Below, in pieces: positions 25,866 through 35,029 of a DNA stretch of 57,183 nt. The stretch covers positions 1 to 57,183 of the forward strand of contig JAGHHZ010000004.1 in NCBI GenBank assembly GCA_017887425.1, read 5' to 3'. Positions within the stretch are counted from its first letter, which is position 1. Each line of letters opens with the position of its first letter. Position numbers and translations under genes: made by a program. This DNA comes from Bacilli bacterium. GTDB lineage: Bacteria > Bacillota_I > Bacilli_A > RF39 > UBA660. The notes under the pieces were generated by a model, which did not search any database, was not told the origin of the DNA, and saw only the letters and a program-made list of their open reading frames with translations.

Positions 25866-27044
25866 ATGAAAAAGCTGTTTTCAAATTTACGAGATTTAAT
25901 ATCTAAAATGGACCGACCGTTATTAGTTGTTACAATTTTATTTTTCTTATTTGGGTTACTTAATATAGTTACTGCTTCAAGTAGAGAAGCAGTAGTACGA
26001 TATGAAGTTTCAACTTATTATTATTTTTTTAAACAATTACAAATGTTAATAATCGGTTTGGTTTTATCTTATGTTATCGTTAATTTGAAAACAAAATATT
26101 ATAAAAATTTAATTATTTTTGCTTATATAATAGTCTTAATTTTAGTTTTACTTTTATTTCCTTTTGGAACAGAAGTAAACGGAGCTATTAACTGGTTACC
26201 AATACCAGGAATTGGTACGATTCAGCCGAGTGAATTGGCTAAACCAGTAACAATTATTTTAATAGCCGTTATTTTTGAACAATATTATCGAATATTTAGA
26301 TCAGATAACCCTAAACGATATAGTAAAATAGGTATATTATTAATTATATTTATTTTAATTCCTGTTTTAACTTTTATGCAAAAAGATTTAGGTAGTGCTT
26401 TAATTATGTTATCGATTTTTGGTGTTATGTTTTTAGCTAGTCCAATTAGAAGAATAGATAAGTTAAGAACCGTAGGATTAGTTTTAGCTGTTGGAATTTT
26501 AGGAGCAGCAGTCATCGTTTTAAAACAAGGTTATTTATTAAGTGATGCTCAACTATCACGCTTTGATTTTTTTAATCCATGTTCTAAGTATGAAACAACT
26601 GGTTATCAAGTTTGTAATGGTTTTATTGCTTTAAATGATGGAGGATTATTTGGTTTAGGAATTGGTAACAGTAAACAAAAGTACTCTTATATACCAGAAC
26701 CTCATACCGATAGTATTTTTGCTATAATTGGTGAAGAGTATGGCGTTATTAAATGTAGTTTTATCTTTATGGCATATATTTTTGTTATTTTTAGAATTTT
26801 AAAAATATCTACTAATTCAAATACTATTCGTGGTAGATTTATTTGCCTTGGGATAGCTACTTATATATTTATGCATATTTTTATTAATTTAGGTGGCTTA
26901 TTTGGAATTATTCCATTAACTGGTGTACCTTTACCATTCTTGTCTTATGGTGGAACTTATGCAATTAGTTTAATGTGTTCATTAGCGGTTGTTCAAAGAT
27001 TCCATATCGAGAAGAAAGAAGAAAAATTTAAATTAAATCACTAA
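25866..27044 (+). CDS. SEDS-family peptidoglycan glycosyltransferase (RodA/FtsW/SpoVE)
   Basis: ATG 25866 is chosen because AAGGTGA lies just upstream; the ATT-rich upstream extension has no ribosome site. The 392-residue polytopic enzyme polymerises lipid II into glycan strands. It carries NGAINWLPIPGIGTIQPSEL, MQKDLGSALIML, PEPHTDSIFAIIGEEYG and LTGVPLPFLSYGGT, the SEDS signatures including the catalytic Asp in the HTDSIF/KDLGS region. RodA, FtsW and SpoVE cannot be separated from this sequence alone. Proximity to spoIIGA-sigE leaves a sporulation-linked role open. Confidence 0.9.
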   Translation: MKKLFSNLRDLISKMDRPLLVVTILFFLFGLLNIVTASSREAVVRYEVSTYYYFFKQLQMLIIGLVLSYVIVNLKTKYYKNLIIFAYIIVLILVLLLFPFGTEVNGAINWLPIPGIGTIQPSELAKPVTIILIAVIFEQYYRIFRSDNPKRYSKIGILLIIFILIPVLTFMQKDLGSALIMLSIFGVMFLASPIRRIDKLRTVGLVLAVGILGAAVIVLKQGYLLSDAQLSRFDFFNPCSKYETTGYQVCNGFIALNDGGLFGLGIGNSKQKYSYIPEPHTDSIFAIIGEEYGVIKCSFIFMAYIFVIFRILKISTNSNTIRGRFICLGIATYIFMHIFINLGGLFGIIPLTGVPLPFLSYGGTYAISLMCSLAVVQRFHIEKKEEKFKLNH

Positions 27045-27073
27045 AACGACAAAATTTTAGTGATTTTTTTTTT
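27035..27073 (+). terminator. Intrinsic terminator behind the SEDS gene
   Basis: AAATCACTAAAA (27035-27046) pairs perfectly with TTTTAGTGATTT (27055-27066) and is followed by a T-run to 27073. TATAAT (27073-27078) immediately behind it can start the spoIIGA transcript. Confidence 0.9.
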
Positions 27074-27098
27074 ATAATTTTATTCGAGGTGATGGATA

Positions 27099-27869
27099 AT
27101 AAAAATATATTTAGATTTGTTAATGATTCTTAATTTCTTTTTTGACTTTATTTTACTTTTATCGGTTTCAATTTTATTAAGAAGAAATGTTAGTATTTAT
27201 AAAATATTAGGTGGATCTTTTATTGGGGGAGTTAGTATATTATTTTTATTTATTGACCTTAATTCTTTAACTTTATTTATTTATAAATTTATGATTAGTA
27301 TTTTAATGATTTTAGTAAGCTTTGGTTATAAAAGTATTAAATATACATTTAAAAATATGTTATATTTATATACCGCTAGTATTATTTTAGGTGGATTTTT
27401 ATATTTTTTAAATGTCGAGTTTTCCTATCAACAATATGGACTTGTTTTTGTAAATAATGGTTTATCAGTAAATGTTATCTTTTTAATCATATTTTGTCCA
27501 ATTATTATATATATTTATGTTAAGCAGGGATTATGGTTAAAAAATAATTATAGTAACTATTATAAAGTAACAATTTATTATGATAATAAAAAATATTTAT
27601 TAAATGCTTTTTTAGATACAGGTAATAATTTAGTTGTTCCTTTTACGAAAAAACCAGTTATTTTAGTTAATAAAAAAATAAAAGTCGATAAATTTTTTTA
27701 TATTCCTTATAAAGGGGTTAATAATCAGGGAATGATTAAATGTTTTAAAGCTGATAAAATTGAAATAAATAATTTGGTTAAAAAAAATATTATCGTTGGA
27801 TTATTAAACGAGAAGATTAAAATTGATGGCGTTGATTGTTTATTGAATAAAAAATTATTGGAGGGATAA
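27099..27869 (+). CDS. spoIIGA: Sigma-E processing peptidase SpoIIGA, apparent ATA start
   Basis: The protein has an N-terminal five-helix membrane domain and a C-terminal aspartic-protease half with [20 protein letters not shown], where the catalytic Asp is near residue 173. As dimer it cleaves pro-sigma-E in the mother cell after engulfment signalling from the forespore. Homologues begin MKIYLDxxxLLNFxFD. Here that homology begins [16 protein letters not shown], and GAGGTGAT (27086-27093) is spaced for an ATA codon at 27099. The first canonical start, TTG 27117, lies 23 bases from the ribosome site. sigE follows one base after the stop. Confidence 0.88.
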   Translation: MKIYLDLLMILNFFFDFILLLSVSILLRRNVSIYKILGGSFIGGVSILFLFIDLNSLTLFIYKFMISILMILVSFGYKSIKYTFKNMLYLYTASIILGGFLYFLNVEFSYQQYGLVFVNNGLSVNVIFLIIFCPIIIYIYVKQGLWLKNNYSNYYKVTIYYDNKKYLLNAFLDTGNNLVVPFTKKPVILVNKKIKVDKFFYIPYKGVNNQGMIKCFKADKIEINNLVKKNIIVGLLNEKIKIDGVDCLLNKKLLEG

Positions 27870-27870
27870 A

Positions 27871-28554
27871 GTGTTAACAAAACTAAAAAATTTAATTATT
27901 AAAATATTCACACAAGAGATATTTTATGTTGGTAGTGCTGATAAACTACCACCACCTTTATCAAAAGAAGAAGAAATTTTATATGTGACTAAATCAATGG
28001 AAGGAGATGAGTTTGCTAGAGCCAAACTAATAGAACATAATTTAAGATTAGTTGTCTTTTTAGCTAAAAAATATGAAAATACTAAAATTGATTTAGAAGA
28101 TTTAGTAAGTATTGGAACTATTGGCTTAATAAAAGGCGTTAATACTTATAAATTAGATAAAAATATTAAATTAGCTACTTACGCATCACGTTGTATCGAT
28201 AACGAAATATTAATGTTTTTAAGAAAAAATAAAAAAAGAAAAGGCGAAGTTAGTTTTGAAGATAGTTTAAGTTATGATGCTGAAGGTAATGAATTACATC
28301 TAGAAGATATATTAGGGACTGAAGCTGATATTGTTACTAAAGGATTAGAAGAAGAAACTAACCGTAAATTGTTATATCAAGAGATAAATAATTTAAATAA
28401 AAGGGATAAACAAATAATGATATTAAGATATGGTTTGTTTAATCATGAAGAAATGACGCAAAAAGATGTCGCTGAAATATTAGGTATATCGCAATCTTAT
28501 ATTTCGCGGATTGAGAAAAAAGTAATTAGAAGACTTAAAAAAATTCAAAAATAA
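27871..28554 (+). CDS. sigE: RNA polymerase sigma-E (mother-cell sporulation sigma factor)
   Basis: This 227-residue sigma-70 family protein begins with an amphipathic pro-sequence ([20 protein letters not shown]). The segment [14 protein letters not shown] matches the SEALPPPLSxDEE seen after the pro-peptide of sigma-E. Region 2 contains [20 protein letters not shown] and [20 protein letters not shown]. Region 4 ends with [20 protein letters not shown]. It starts with GTG after GGAGGGATAA and is co-transcribed with its protease SpoIIGA, the standard arrangement in endospore formers. The downstream partner sigG seen in many Bacilli is absent; topA follows instead. Confidence 0.93.
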   Translation: MLTKLKNLIIKIFTQEIFYVGSADKLPPPLSKEEEILYVTKSMEGDEFARAKLIEHNLRLVVFLAKKYENTKIDLEDLVSIGTIGLIKGVNTYKLDKNIKLATYASRCIDNEILMFLRKNKKRKGEVSFEDSLSYDAEGNELHLEDILGTEADIVTKGLEEETNRKLLYQEINNLNKRDKQIMILRYGLFNHEEMTQKDVAEILGISQSYISRIEKKVIRRLKKIQK

Positions 28555-28563
28555 GTCTTTTTG
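28530..28563 (+). terminator. Intrinsic terminator overlapping the sigE 3' end
   Basis: AAGACTTA (28530-28537) and TAAGTCTT (28552-28559) form an 8-bp stem with a 14-base A-rich loop, followed by TTTTG. The left arm lies in the last codons of sigE. Confidence 0.7.
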
Positions 28564-28591
28564 TTTTAAATTGAAATATTTTAGAATAATA

Positions 28592-28620
28592 TTGACAAGA
28601 GAAAAATATTAGTGTATAAA
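28592..28620 (+). promoter_or_regulatory. Promoter of topA
   Basis: TTGACA (28592-28597), 17-base spacer, TATAAA (28615-28620), with GTG directly before the -10. The topA start is 23 bases downstream. Confidence 0.8.
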
Positions 28621-28642
28621 CTATATACGAGGAGTGATTATT

Positions 28643-30673
28643 TTGAAATTAGTCATTGTTGAGTCCCCAAGTAAAAGTAAAACAATAGAAAAATATTTAG
28701 GTAAAGACTATGAAGTTTTATCTAGTAAAGGTCATATAAGAGATTTATCGACGAAAGGTAAATATGGATTGGGTGTTGATTTAGAAAATGATTTCAAACC
28801 TGATTATGTTACAATTAAAGGTAAATCAAAATTAATTAATGATTTAAAAAAAGAAGTTAAAAAAGCTGACTTTGTCTATCTTGCTACCGATCCCGATAGG
28901 GAAGGAGAAGCTATTTCTTGGCATCTATTTGATACTTTAGGTTTAAAAGATAATAATTATGAGCGAATTGTTTTTAATGAAATAACTAAAAATGCGATTT
29001 TAAATTCATTTGATCATGCTCGTAAAATTGATCAAAATTTAGTTAATAGCCAAGAAACAAGAAGAATATTAGACAGAATAATTGGTTTTAGATTAAGTAA
29101 ATTAATGCAAGCTAAGACTGATGGTACTTCAGCTGGTAGAGTTCAAAGTGTCGCTTTAAAATTAATTGTCGATAAAGAAAGAGAAATTGAAAAGTTTGTT
29201 CCTGAAGAATATTGGACAATAACAGGTGTTTTTAAAGATTTTGAAGCAGAATTATTTAATTATAACAACAAAGAAATTACTATTAAAAATGAAGCTGGAG
29301 CTAACGAAATATTAGCTAAATTAAGTAAGTCATTTAAGATTGCTAGTGTCGATAAGAAAAATAAAAATAAAAAATCTAATCCACCTTTTATAACTAGTAC
29401 TTTACAAAGACTAGCTTCTAGTAAGTTAGGATTTAATGCGAAGAAAACAATGTCTTTAGCGCAAAAATTATATGAAGGAATCGAACTTAAGGATGAAACA
29501 GTCGGATTAATTAGTTATATGCGTACTGATTCCGTTCGTTTATCAGATGAATTTATTAAATCAACTTATGGATTTATTAAAGATAAATATGGTGAGGAAT
29601 ATATTGGTTATGTTAAGACTAATAAGAAAACTGAAAATGTTCAAGATGCTCATGAGGCAATTAGACCAACTAGTATCAATCGTACACCAGAAAGTGTGAA
29701 ACCATATTTAAGTAATGATGAATATAAATTATATAAAATGATTTATTACCGTGCTTTAGCTAGTTTAATGAAAGATGCGGAAACTACTAATACAACTGTT
29801 GTTTTAGATAATAATAATTATCAATTCAAAGCAACAGGTCAAGTTATTGTTTTTGATGGTTATTTAAAAGTGTATAGTGATTACGAAGATACGAAAGAAA
29901 ATATTTTACCGCCTTTTGATACTTACAATTCTAATGTGATAGTTGCTAACGATATAACCAAAGAACAACATTTCACGAAACCTCCTGCTCGTTATACGGA
30001 AGCTAAATTAATTGAGGAAATGGAAAAATTAGGCATTGGAAGACCTAGTACTTATGCGACAACTATGGAAACATTAAAATTAAGAAAATATGTCGACGTT
30101 GTCGACAAGAAATTTATTCCTACTAAAATAGGTATTGAAATAACTGATAAATTACAAGAATGTTTTAGTCATTTAATCAATGTTGAGTATACAGCTAATA
30201 TGGAAAATGATTTAGACAAGATAGCTGAAGGTAAAGAAAATTGGGTTGAAACATTAAGAAACTTTTATAATGACTTCGAACCAGCTTTAAAAGAAGCTTT
30301 TGATAAATTACCTAAAAAAGAAGCTGTTAAAACAGGAGAGGATTGTCCAAATTGTGGTAGTCCATTAGTAATTAGAAATGGTAAATATGGCGAGTTTACA
30401 GCATGTAGTAATTATCCAGCTTGTAAATATATAAAACAAGAGGAAAAAGAGGTTAAAGAAATTATTGATTGCCCTAATTGTGACGGAAAAATAGTTGAAA
30501 AAAGAAGTAAAAAGGGTAAAATATTTTATGGTTGTAACAACTATCCTAAATGTAAAACTGCTTATTGGGATATGCCGATAGCCGAAAAGTGTCCAAATTG
30601 TGGTAGTTTGTTAACGATTAAAGGTAAAAAAATAAAATGCAGTAGTTGTGATTATGTAAAAGAAGATTCTTAA
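28643..30673 (+). CDS. topA: DNA topoisomerase I
   Basis: TTG 28643 is chosen because GAGGAG (28629-28634) is correctly spaced and KLVIVESPSKSKTIEKYLG is the universal start; the GTG at 28634 is too close. The 676-residue type IA enzyme relaxes negative supercoils. The TOPRIM domain has ATDPDREGEAISWHL and the active site GLISYMRTDSVRLS carries the catalytic Tyr. Three C-terminal zinc ribbons are visible (CPNCGSPLVIRNGKYGEFTA..., CPNCDGKIVEKRS..., CPNCGSLLTIKG...CSSC). It is monocistronic between a strong promoter and terminator. Confidence 0.96.
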   Translation: MKLVIVESPSKSKTIEKYLGKDYEVLSSKGHIRDLSTKGKYGLGVDLENDFKPDYVTIKGKSKLINDLKKEVKKADFVYLATDPDREGEAISWHLFDTLGLKDNNYERIVFNEITKNAILNSFDHARKIDQNLVNSQETRRILDRIIGFRLSKLMQAKTDGTSAGRVQSVALKLIVDKEREIEKFVPEEYWTITGVFKDFEAELFNYNNKEITIKNEAGANEILAKLSKSFKIASVDKKNKNKKSNPPFITSTLQRLASSKLGFNAKKTMSLAQKLYEGIELKDETVGLISYMRTDSVRLSDEFIKSTYGFIKDKYGEEYIGYVKTNKKTENVQDAHEAIRPTSINRTPESVKPYLSNDEYKLYKMIYYRALASLMKDAETTNTTVVLDNNNYQFKATGQVIVFDGYLKVYSDYEDTKENILPPFDTYNSNVIVANDITKEQHFTKPPARYTEAKLIEEMEKLGIGRPSTYATTMETLKLRKYVDVVDKKFIPTKIGIEITDKLQECFSHLINVEYTANMENDLDKIAEGKENWVETLRNFYNDFEPALKEAFDKLPKKEAVKTGEDCPNCGSPLVIRNGKYGEFTACSNYPACKYIKQEEKEVKEIIDCPNCDGKIVEKRSKKGKIFYGCNNYPKCKTAYWDMPIAEKCPNCGSLLTIKGKKIKCSSCDYVKEDS

Positions 30674-30695
30674 GTTAATTCTTGAGAATTTTTTA
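30666..30695 (+). terminator. Intrinsic terminator of topA
   Basis: ATTCTTAAG (30666-30674) pairs with CTTGAGAAT (30681-30689) with one G-T pair and is followed by TTTTTT. It overlaps the topA stop. Confidence 0.8.
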
Positions 30696-31113
30696 GTTAT
30701 CAGAAGAAAGTTTTTAAATTTGGTAAGCAAATTATTTAAGATAAATGATAAAAAGTAGTATTATTTTAAAAAATTAATTAAGTATTTTTTATTGTAAATA
30801 AAAGTTTTTTAACATAATAACTACATTTGAAAAAAAATCATATGATAATAATGGGTTGAAATTTTAAATAGAATTTGTTAATTGAAAATTCAGAAAAATG
30901 TATAATTGTCAATGATGTGAAACAAAACTTGTAAAAAATTAATTGACACATAAAATAATATGTGATAACATAATAATAGATTTTGCATTATGTATTTTCA
31001 TTATAATAGTTACACTGTTTAATTACTCACATCTTTTTAATAACGAATGGAGGTGATATTTATTTAAATTTATAAATTTTCACATAAATTTGTTTATATG
31101 AGAGGAGAATTTT
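30696..31113 (+). other. 418-base AT-rich intergenic region with one promoter and long leader
   Basis: No open frame of note is present. TTGACA (30943-30948) and TAACAT (30966-30971) with a 17-base spacer form a good promoter, so the next gene has a leader of about 135 bases. The leader contains imperfect inverted repeats (ATAACATAAT...ATTATGTAT around 30965-31000) and a GGAGGTGAT site near 31050 in front of a short ATG frame of six codons. No known riboswitch was recognised. Confidence 0.5.
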
Positions 31114-31713
31114 ATGAAGAAAGTTATTATTATAAGTTTAATGATACTATTGCTTTTTTGCAATGAAAAAGTAGAAGCTTTATATGTAAATGGAGAAAAA
31201 ATAGATTTTGATAACAAAATCACTACACCAGCAAATAGAAATTTTGCATATATGATACACGATGGATGTGAATATACTGTTGCAATACCAGCTGGTGCTC
31301 AAAAGTTAATGTATCCAACAGGAATGACAAATCCTATAGTACTTTGGCAAACAACAAATTATCAACAATCAAAAATGGATTTTTATCAAGAAAATTTATC
31401 CAATGTCGATTATAGTGCTAAAACATCTTTTTTTAGAAAAAATACAAATGATGAATATTATCAAATGCCTATTTATCAGTTAAATTTGTATGATTGGGTT
31501 TATGGAGAAATAACTCTTAATGATTATTATATGGACGATATGACTAGCAATCATCGCTCTGCAACAGTTTTACATGAAATGCTACATGTTTTTGGATTGA
31601 ATGATTTATATAATCAGTCAAATAAAGGTTCTATTATGTATGGATTTGATAATAGAAATACGATGGTTATGACTTCAGATGCAAACCAAGTTTTAAATGA
31701 TAAATATAATTAG
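31114..31713 (+). CDS. Secreted matrixin-like zinc metalloprotease
   Basis: This 199-residue protein has a signal peptide (KKVIIISLMILLLFCNEKVEA, probably cleaved near residue 22). The small catalytic domain contains LHEMLHVFGLNDLY at about residue 154, the extended HExxHxxGxxD zinc motif. SIMYGFDN, the Met-turn, follows some 18 residues later. Asp in place of the third His is seen in snapalysin-like and some other metzincins. It would be exported and could process surface or host proteins; substrate unknown. GAGAGGAGAATTTT precedes the ATG. A lipoprotein gene follows 13 bases after the stop, so they form an operon. Confidence 0.75.
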   Translation: MKKVIIISLMILLLFCNEKVEALYVNGEKIDFDNKITTPANRNFAYMIHDGCEYTVAIPAGAQKLMYPTGMTNPIVLWQTTNYQQSKMDFYQENLSNVDYSAKTSFFRKNTNDEYYQMPIYQLNLYDWVYGEITLNDYYMDDMTSNHRSATVLHEMLHVFGLNDLYNQSNKGSIMYGFDNRNTMVMTSDANQVLNDKYN

Positions 31714-31726
31714 AAAGGAGAATTTT

Positions 31727-32395
31727 ATGAAAAAAATATTAATAATTACATTATTATCTATGCTTTTAATTGGATGTGAAAATGAAACTCTTAAAAGTGA
31801 AGAAGTTTATGATTCAGAATTAGAACAGCAAGTAGAAAAAAGAGATTATTATGGTTATCAAGAATTTGAATATTCTTGGGTTTATGATGTTTCTGATTAT
31901 ACTAAAGTGATTGATAATGCTACTAAGATTTTAAAGGTAAAAGTTTTAGATACGGGTGATGGAACATTTGAATTTTCAAGCGGAGTATCGGCTTCTCCTT
32001 TATCATCAGTTGAAGTAGAAGTTTTAGAAGTATTATATGGTGATAATAGTGATATGGATATTACGACTGTTTATAAAGAAGGTGGAGATGTAACTATCGA
32101 ACAAATGATAGATTATTATCCAAGTGAAAAAATAGAAAAAATGGGTTTAGATGATATTTCTATTGAAGATGCTAAAAATAAATATATGGCATTTGAAACT
32201 ATTGAATTAGAAAAAGATAATATTTATATTTTAACTTTAAAAAAGAATGATAACGAAAATATCTGGTTTATCACACCAAGTGGTTATGGTGTGTTCAAAT
32301 TAAATGATATAAACACTTTAGAAACAAATTCAAATGAAACTTATACCAATTTTATTACTAATAAAACTGTTGATATTGCTGAATTTAGGAAATAG
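31727..32395 (+). CDS. Lipoprotein of unknown function
   Basis: ATG 31727 is chosen because AAAGGAGA precedes it. The 222-residue protein has a lipoprotein signal peptide (KKILIITLLSMLLIGC; lipobox LIGC, lipid-modified Cys at residue 17). An acidic, strand-rich external domain follows (ILKVKVLDTGDGTFEFSSGV, SSVEVEVLEVLYGD, YILTLKKNDNENIWFITPSG). The order of strands suggests a compact beta fold that might bind or inhibit a partner. Being in the same transcript as the secreted metzincin, it could be its regulator, inhibitor or substrate; that is inference from position alone. Confidence 0.7.
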   Translation: MKKILIITLLSMLLIGCENETLKSEEVYDSELEQQVEKRDYYGYQEFEYSWVYDVSDYTKVIDNATKILKVKVLDTGDGTFEFSSGVSASPLSSVEVEVLEVLYGDNSDMDITTVYKEGGDVTIEQMIDYYPSEKIEKMGLDDISIEDAKNKYMAFETIELEKDNIYILTLKKNDNENIWFITPSGYGVFKLNDINTLETNSNETYTNFITNKTVDIAEFRK

Positions 32396-32410
32396 TAATA
32401 AATATATTAA

Positions 32411-32437
32411 AGTCAAATTAAAAAGTTTGGCTTTTTT
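32411..32437 (+). terminator. Intrinsic terminator
   Basis: AGTCAAA (32411-32417) and TTTGGCT (32426-32432) form a 7-bp stem with one G-T pair, followed by a T-run. An extended -10 promoter (TGTTATAAT, -10 at 32452-32457) for the tex gene follows. Confidence 0.7.
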
Positions 32438-32476
32438 GTTTTAAAATATGTTATAATAATTTTTAAGGTGAGTAAA

Positions 32477-34612
32477 ATGAATCAAGATATAATTAAACAA
32501 ACAAGTATTGAATTAAATATAAAACCTCATCAAGTTGAGGCTGTTTTAAAACTATTAAGTGAAGGAAATACTATTCCTTTTATTGCAAGATATCGTAAAG
32601 AAGCAACTGGAGCTTTAGATGAAGAACAAATTAGAAAAATTAATGAATTATATGAGTACCAAGTTAATTTATTAAAAAGAAAAGAAGATGTTATTAGACT
32701 AATTGATGAAAAAGGGTTATTAACTGAAGAATTAAAAAATCAAATTTTAAATGCTAGTAAATTAGTGGAAGTAGAAGATTTATATCGTCCATATAAAGAA
32801 AAGAAAAAAACTAAAGCAACTGATGCAATTAATAATGGATTAGAACCTTTAGCTAAAATAATTATGTCATTTCCTATTAAAGGTAGCATTAATGAGATTG
32901 CTAGTAAATATTTAAATGATAAGGTTAAAACAGTTGAAGATGCTATTCAAGGGGCTAAATATATTATTGCTGAGTGGATAAGTGATAATGCGTCTTATCG
33001 TAAATGGATTAGAAATTATACTTATCGTAATGGAGTGATTATAACTAAAATAAAGAAAGATGCTAATGATGAAAATAAAACATATGAGATGTATTATGAC
33101 TATCAAGAAAAAGTAAAAGAAATTAAACCGCATCGTGTTTTAGCTATCAATCGAGCAGAAAATGAAAAGGTTATTAGTGTTAATATCGACATTGATAAAG
33201 ATGAAATAATTAATCATATAAAAACTAAAATAATTAAAAATGATAAATCATTTGTTTTAGATATTGTTATTGATGCGATTAATGATGCCTATAAAAGATT
33301 GATATCTCCTTCGATTGAAAGAGAAATAAGAAGTGAATTAACGGAAAAGGCCGAAGAAGTAGCGATCGATAATTTTGGTAAAAATCTAGAAAAATTATTA
33401 TTACAACCACCGATGAAAGATAAGATGGTATTAGGTTTAGACCCAGCTTACAGAACCGGATGTAAATTAGCTGTTTTATCGCCAGTTGGGCAAAGCTTAG
33501 AAATAGCTGTTATCTACCCGCATGAACCAGTTAAAAAATACGATGAAGCTAAAAAGATAGTTTTAGATTTAATTGATAAATATAAAATCGATATTATCGC
33601 AATTGGTAATGGAACAGCATCTCGTGAAAGTGAAGCTTTTATAGCTGATGTCATTAAAGAATCTAATAGAAAAGTAGAATATATTATTGTTAGTGAAGCA
33701 GGCGCTAGTGTTTATTCAGCTAGTAAGATCGCGATCGAAGAGTTTCCTGATTTGACCGTTGAAAAAAGAAGTGCGATTAGTATTGGTCGAAGATTACAAG
33801 ATCCATTAGCTGAATTAGTTAAAATCGAACCAGAAAGTATTGGCGTTGGTTTATACCAACACGATGTTTCTAACAAAAGATTAACAGAAAGCTTAGATTT
33901 TGTCGTTAGTAGCGCGGTTAATAAAGTTGGGGTTAATGTTAATACGGCTAGTCCTTCTTTATTTAAATATGTATCAGGAATTACGAAAAAAAATATTGAA
34001 AAAATATTAGAGTATCGTAATAAGAATAGAATCAAAAATAGAGAAGAAATTAAAAAAATATTATCTGATAAAACTTATGAACAAGCAATTGGTTTCTTAA
34101 GAGTTGTCGATGGAACTAATCCTTTAGATGTAACAGGAATCCATCCAGAAAGCTATGATATTACTTTAAAATTACTTGCGATGTTAGATTTAAGTATTAC
34201 TGATTTAGGTACTGATAAATTAATTGAAAAGTTAGATATTGATATTAATGATTATAGTAAAAAATTAAATACCGATATTTATACTTTACAAGATATCATT
34301 GAATGTTTGAAAAAACCTAATCGTGATCCACGTGATGAGATGCCTAAACCAATTTTAAGAAGTGATATATTACATATTGAAGATTTACAAGTGGGCATGA
34401 AATTACAAGGAACTGTTCGTAATGTCGTCGATTTTGGAGTATTTATCGATATTGGACTTAAAAATGATGGTTTAGCGCATATTTCTAAGTTAACTAATAA
34501 ATATATTAAACATCCAATGGAAGTAGTTAATGTCGGTGATATTGTCGATTGTTATGTCGATGGAATTAATCTTGAAAAAAATAAAGTTTCATTATCATTA
34601 TTAGAAAGGTGA
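32477..34612 (+). CDS. tex: Tex-family RNA-binding transcriptional accessory protein
   Basis: ATG 32477 is chosen because AAGGTGA is six bases upstream. The 711-residue protein has the Tex order. The N-terminal helical domain contains IKPHQVEAVLKLLSEGNTIP and FIARYRKEATGALDEEQIR. The YqgF/RNase H-like core has VLGLDPAYRTGCKLAVL. Helix-hairpin-helix segments include VNVNTASPSLFKYVSGITKK. A C-terminal S1 domain starts at GMKLQGTVRNVVDFGVFIDI. It binds nucleic acid and affects transcription and stress tolerance in several bacteria. Its TGA overlaps the preceding ribosome site region of the next lipoprotein gene, indicating co-expression. Confidence 0.92.
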   Translation: MNQDIIKQTSIELNIKPHQVEAVLKLLSEGNTIPFIARYRKEATGALDEEQIRKINELYEYQVNLLKRKEDVIRLIDEKGLLTEELKNQILNASKLVEVEDLYRPYKEKKKTKATDAINNGLEPLAKIIMSFPIKGSINEIASKYLNDKVKTVEDAIQGAKYIIAEWISDNASYRKWIRNYTYRNGVIITKIKKDANDENKTYEMYYDYQEKVKEIKPHRVLAINRAENEKVISVNIDIDKDEIINHIKTKIIKNDKSFVLDIVIDAINDAYKRLISPSIEREIRSELTEKAEEVAIDNFGKNLEKLLLQPPMKDKMVLGLDPAYRTGCKLAVLSPVGQSLEIAVIYPHEPVKKYDEAKKIVLDLIDKYKIDIIAIGNGTASRESEAFIADVIKESNRKVEYIIVSEAGASVYSASKIAIEEFPDLTVEKRSAISIGRRLQDPLAELVKIEPESIGVGLYQHDVSNKRLTESLDFVVSSAVNKVGVNVNTASPSLFKYVSGITKKNIEKILEYRNKNRIKNREEIKKILSDKTYEQAIGFLRVVDGTNPLDVTGIHPESYDITLKLLAMLDLSITDLGTDKLIEKLDIDINDYSKKLNTDIYTLQDIIECLKKPNRDPRDEMPKPILRSDILHIEDLQVGMKLQGTVRNVVDFGVFIDIGLKNDGLAHISKLTNKYIKHPMEVVNVGDIVDCYVDGINLEKNKVSLSLLER

Positions 34613-34617
34613 TTAAT

Positions 34618-35025
34618 TTGAAAAAAATAGTTATTTTATTGTTGTGTTTTATGTTAACCGGCTGTTTTGAGAACAGTGGTTATTTAGTTAAAACTTGTAC
34701 TAAAGAAGAAAAATCAGATACATTTACAGGTATTACAACTTATACTTTTGGATTTAAAAGTGATGTTATCGATGATTTGAAAATTACTTATGACTATCAA
34801 GATAGTAATAGTGAAACAATTGAAGCTTTGAAGTTATCTTTAATTACCCAAAATAATTATTTAAATTTAAATGAAGAAGTTTTAGTTGATAATGCTAACC
34901 AATATAAAATAACTTATCAATTACCCCTTGATCCTAGTGATGAAGTAAAAGAAAAATTTGTTATTAGAACAAGTCGTACTGATTTAGTTAATAACTTAAA
35001 AGAGGAAGGATTTACTTGTGAGTGA
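34618..35025 (+). CDS. Small lipoprotein (DUF1307-like)
   Basis: TTG 34618 is preferred because AAAGGTGAT ends six bases upstream; the GTG at 34609 overlaps the tex stop. The 135-residue protein has a lipoprotein signal (KKIVILLLCFMLTGC). A small external domain carries two further cysteines (LVKTCTKEEK and GFTCE at the end) that could form a disulfide. The strand pattern and size resemble the YehR/DUF1307 lipoprotein group, function unknown. It overlaps or abuts tex upstream and the next lipoprotein gene downstream. Confidence 0.6.
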   Translation: MKKIVILLLCFMLTGCFENSGYLVKTCTKEEKSDTFTGITTYTFGFKSDVIDDLKITYDYQDSNSETIEALKLSLITQNNYLNLNEEVLVDNANQYKITYQLPLDPSDEVKEKFVIRTSRTDLVNNLKEEGFTCE

Positions 35026-35029
35026 TTAT

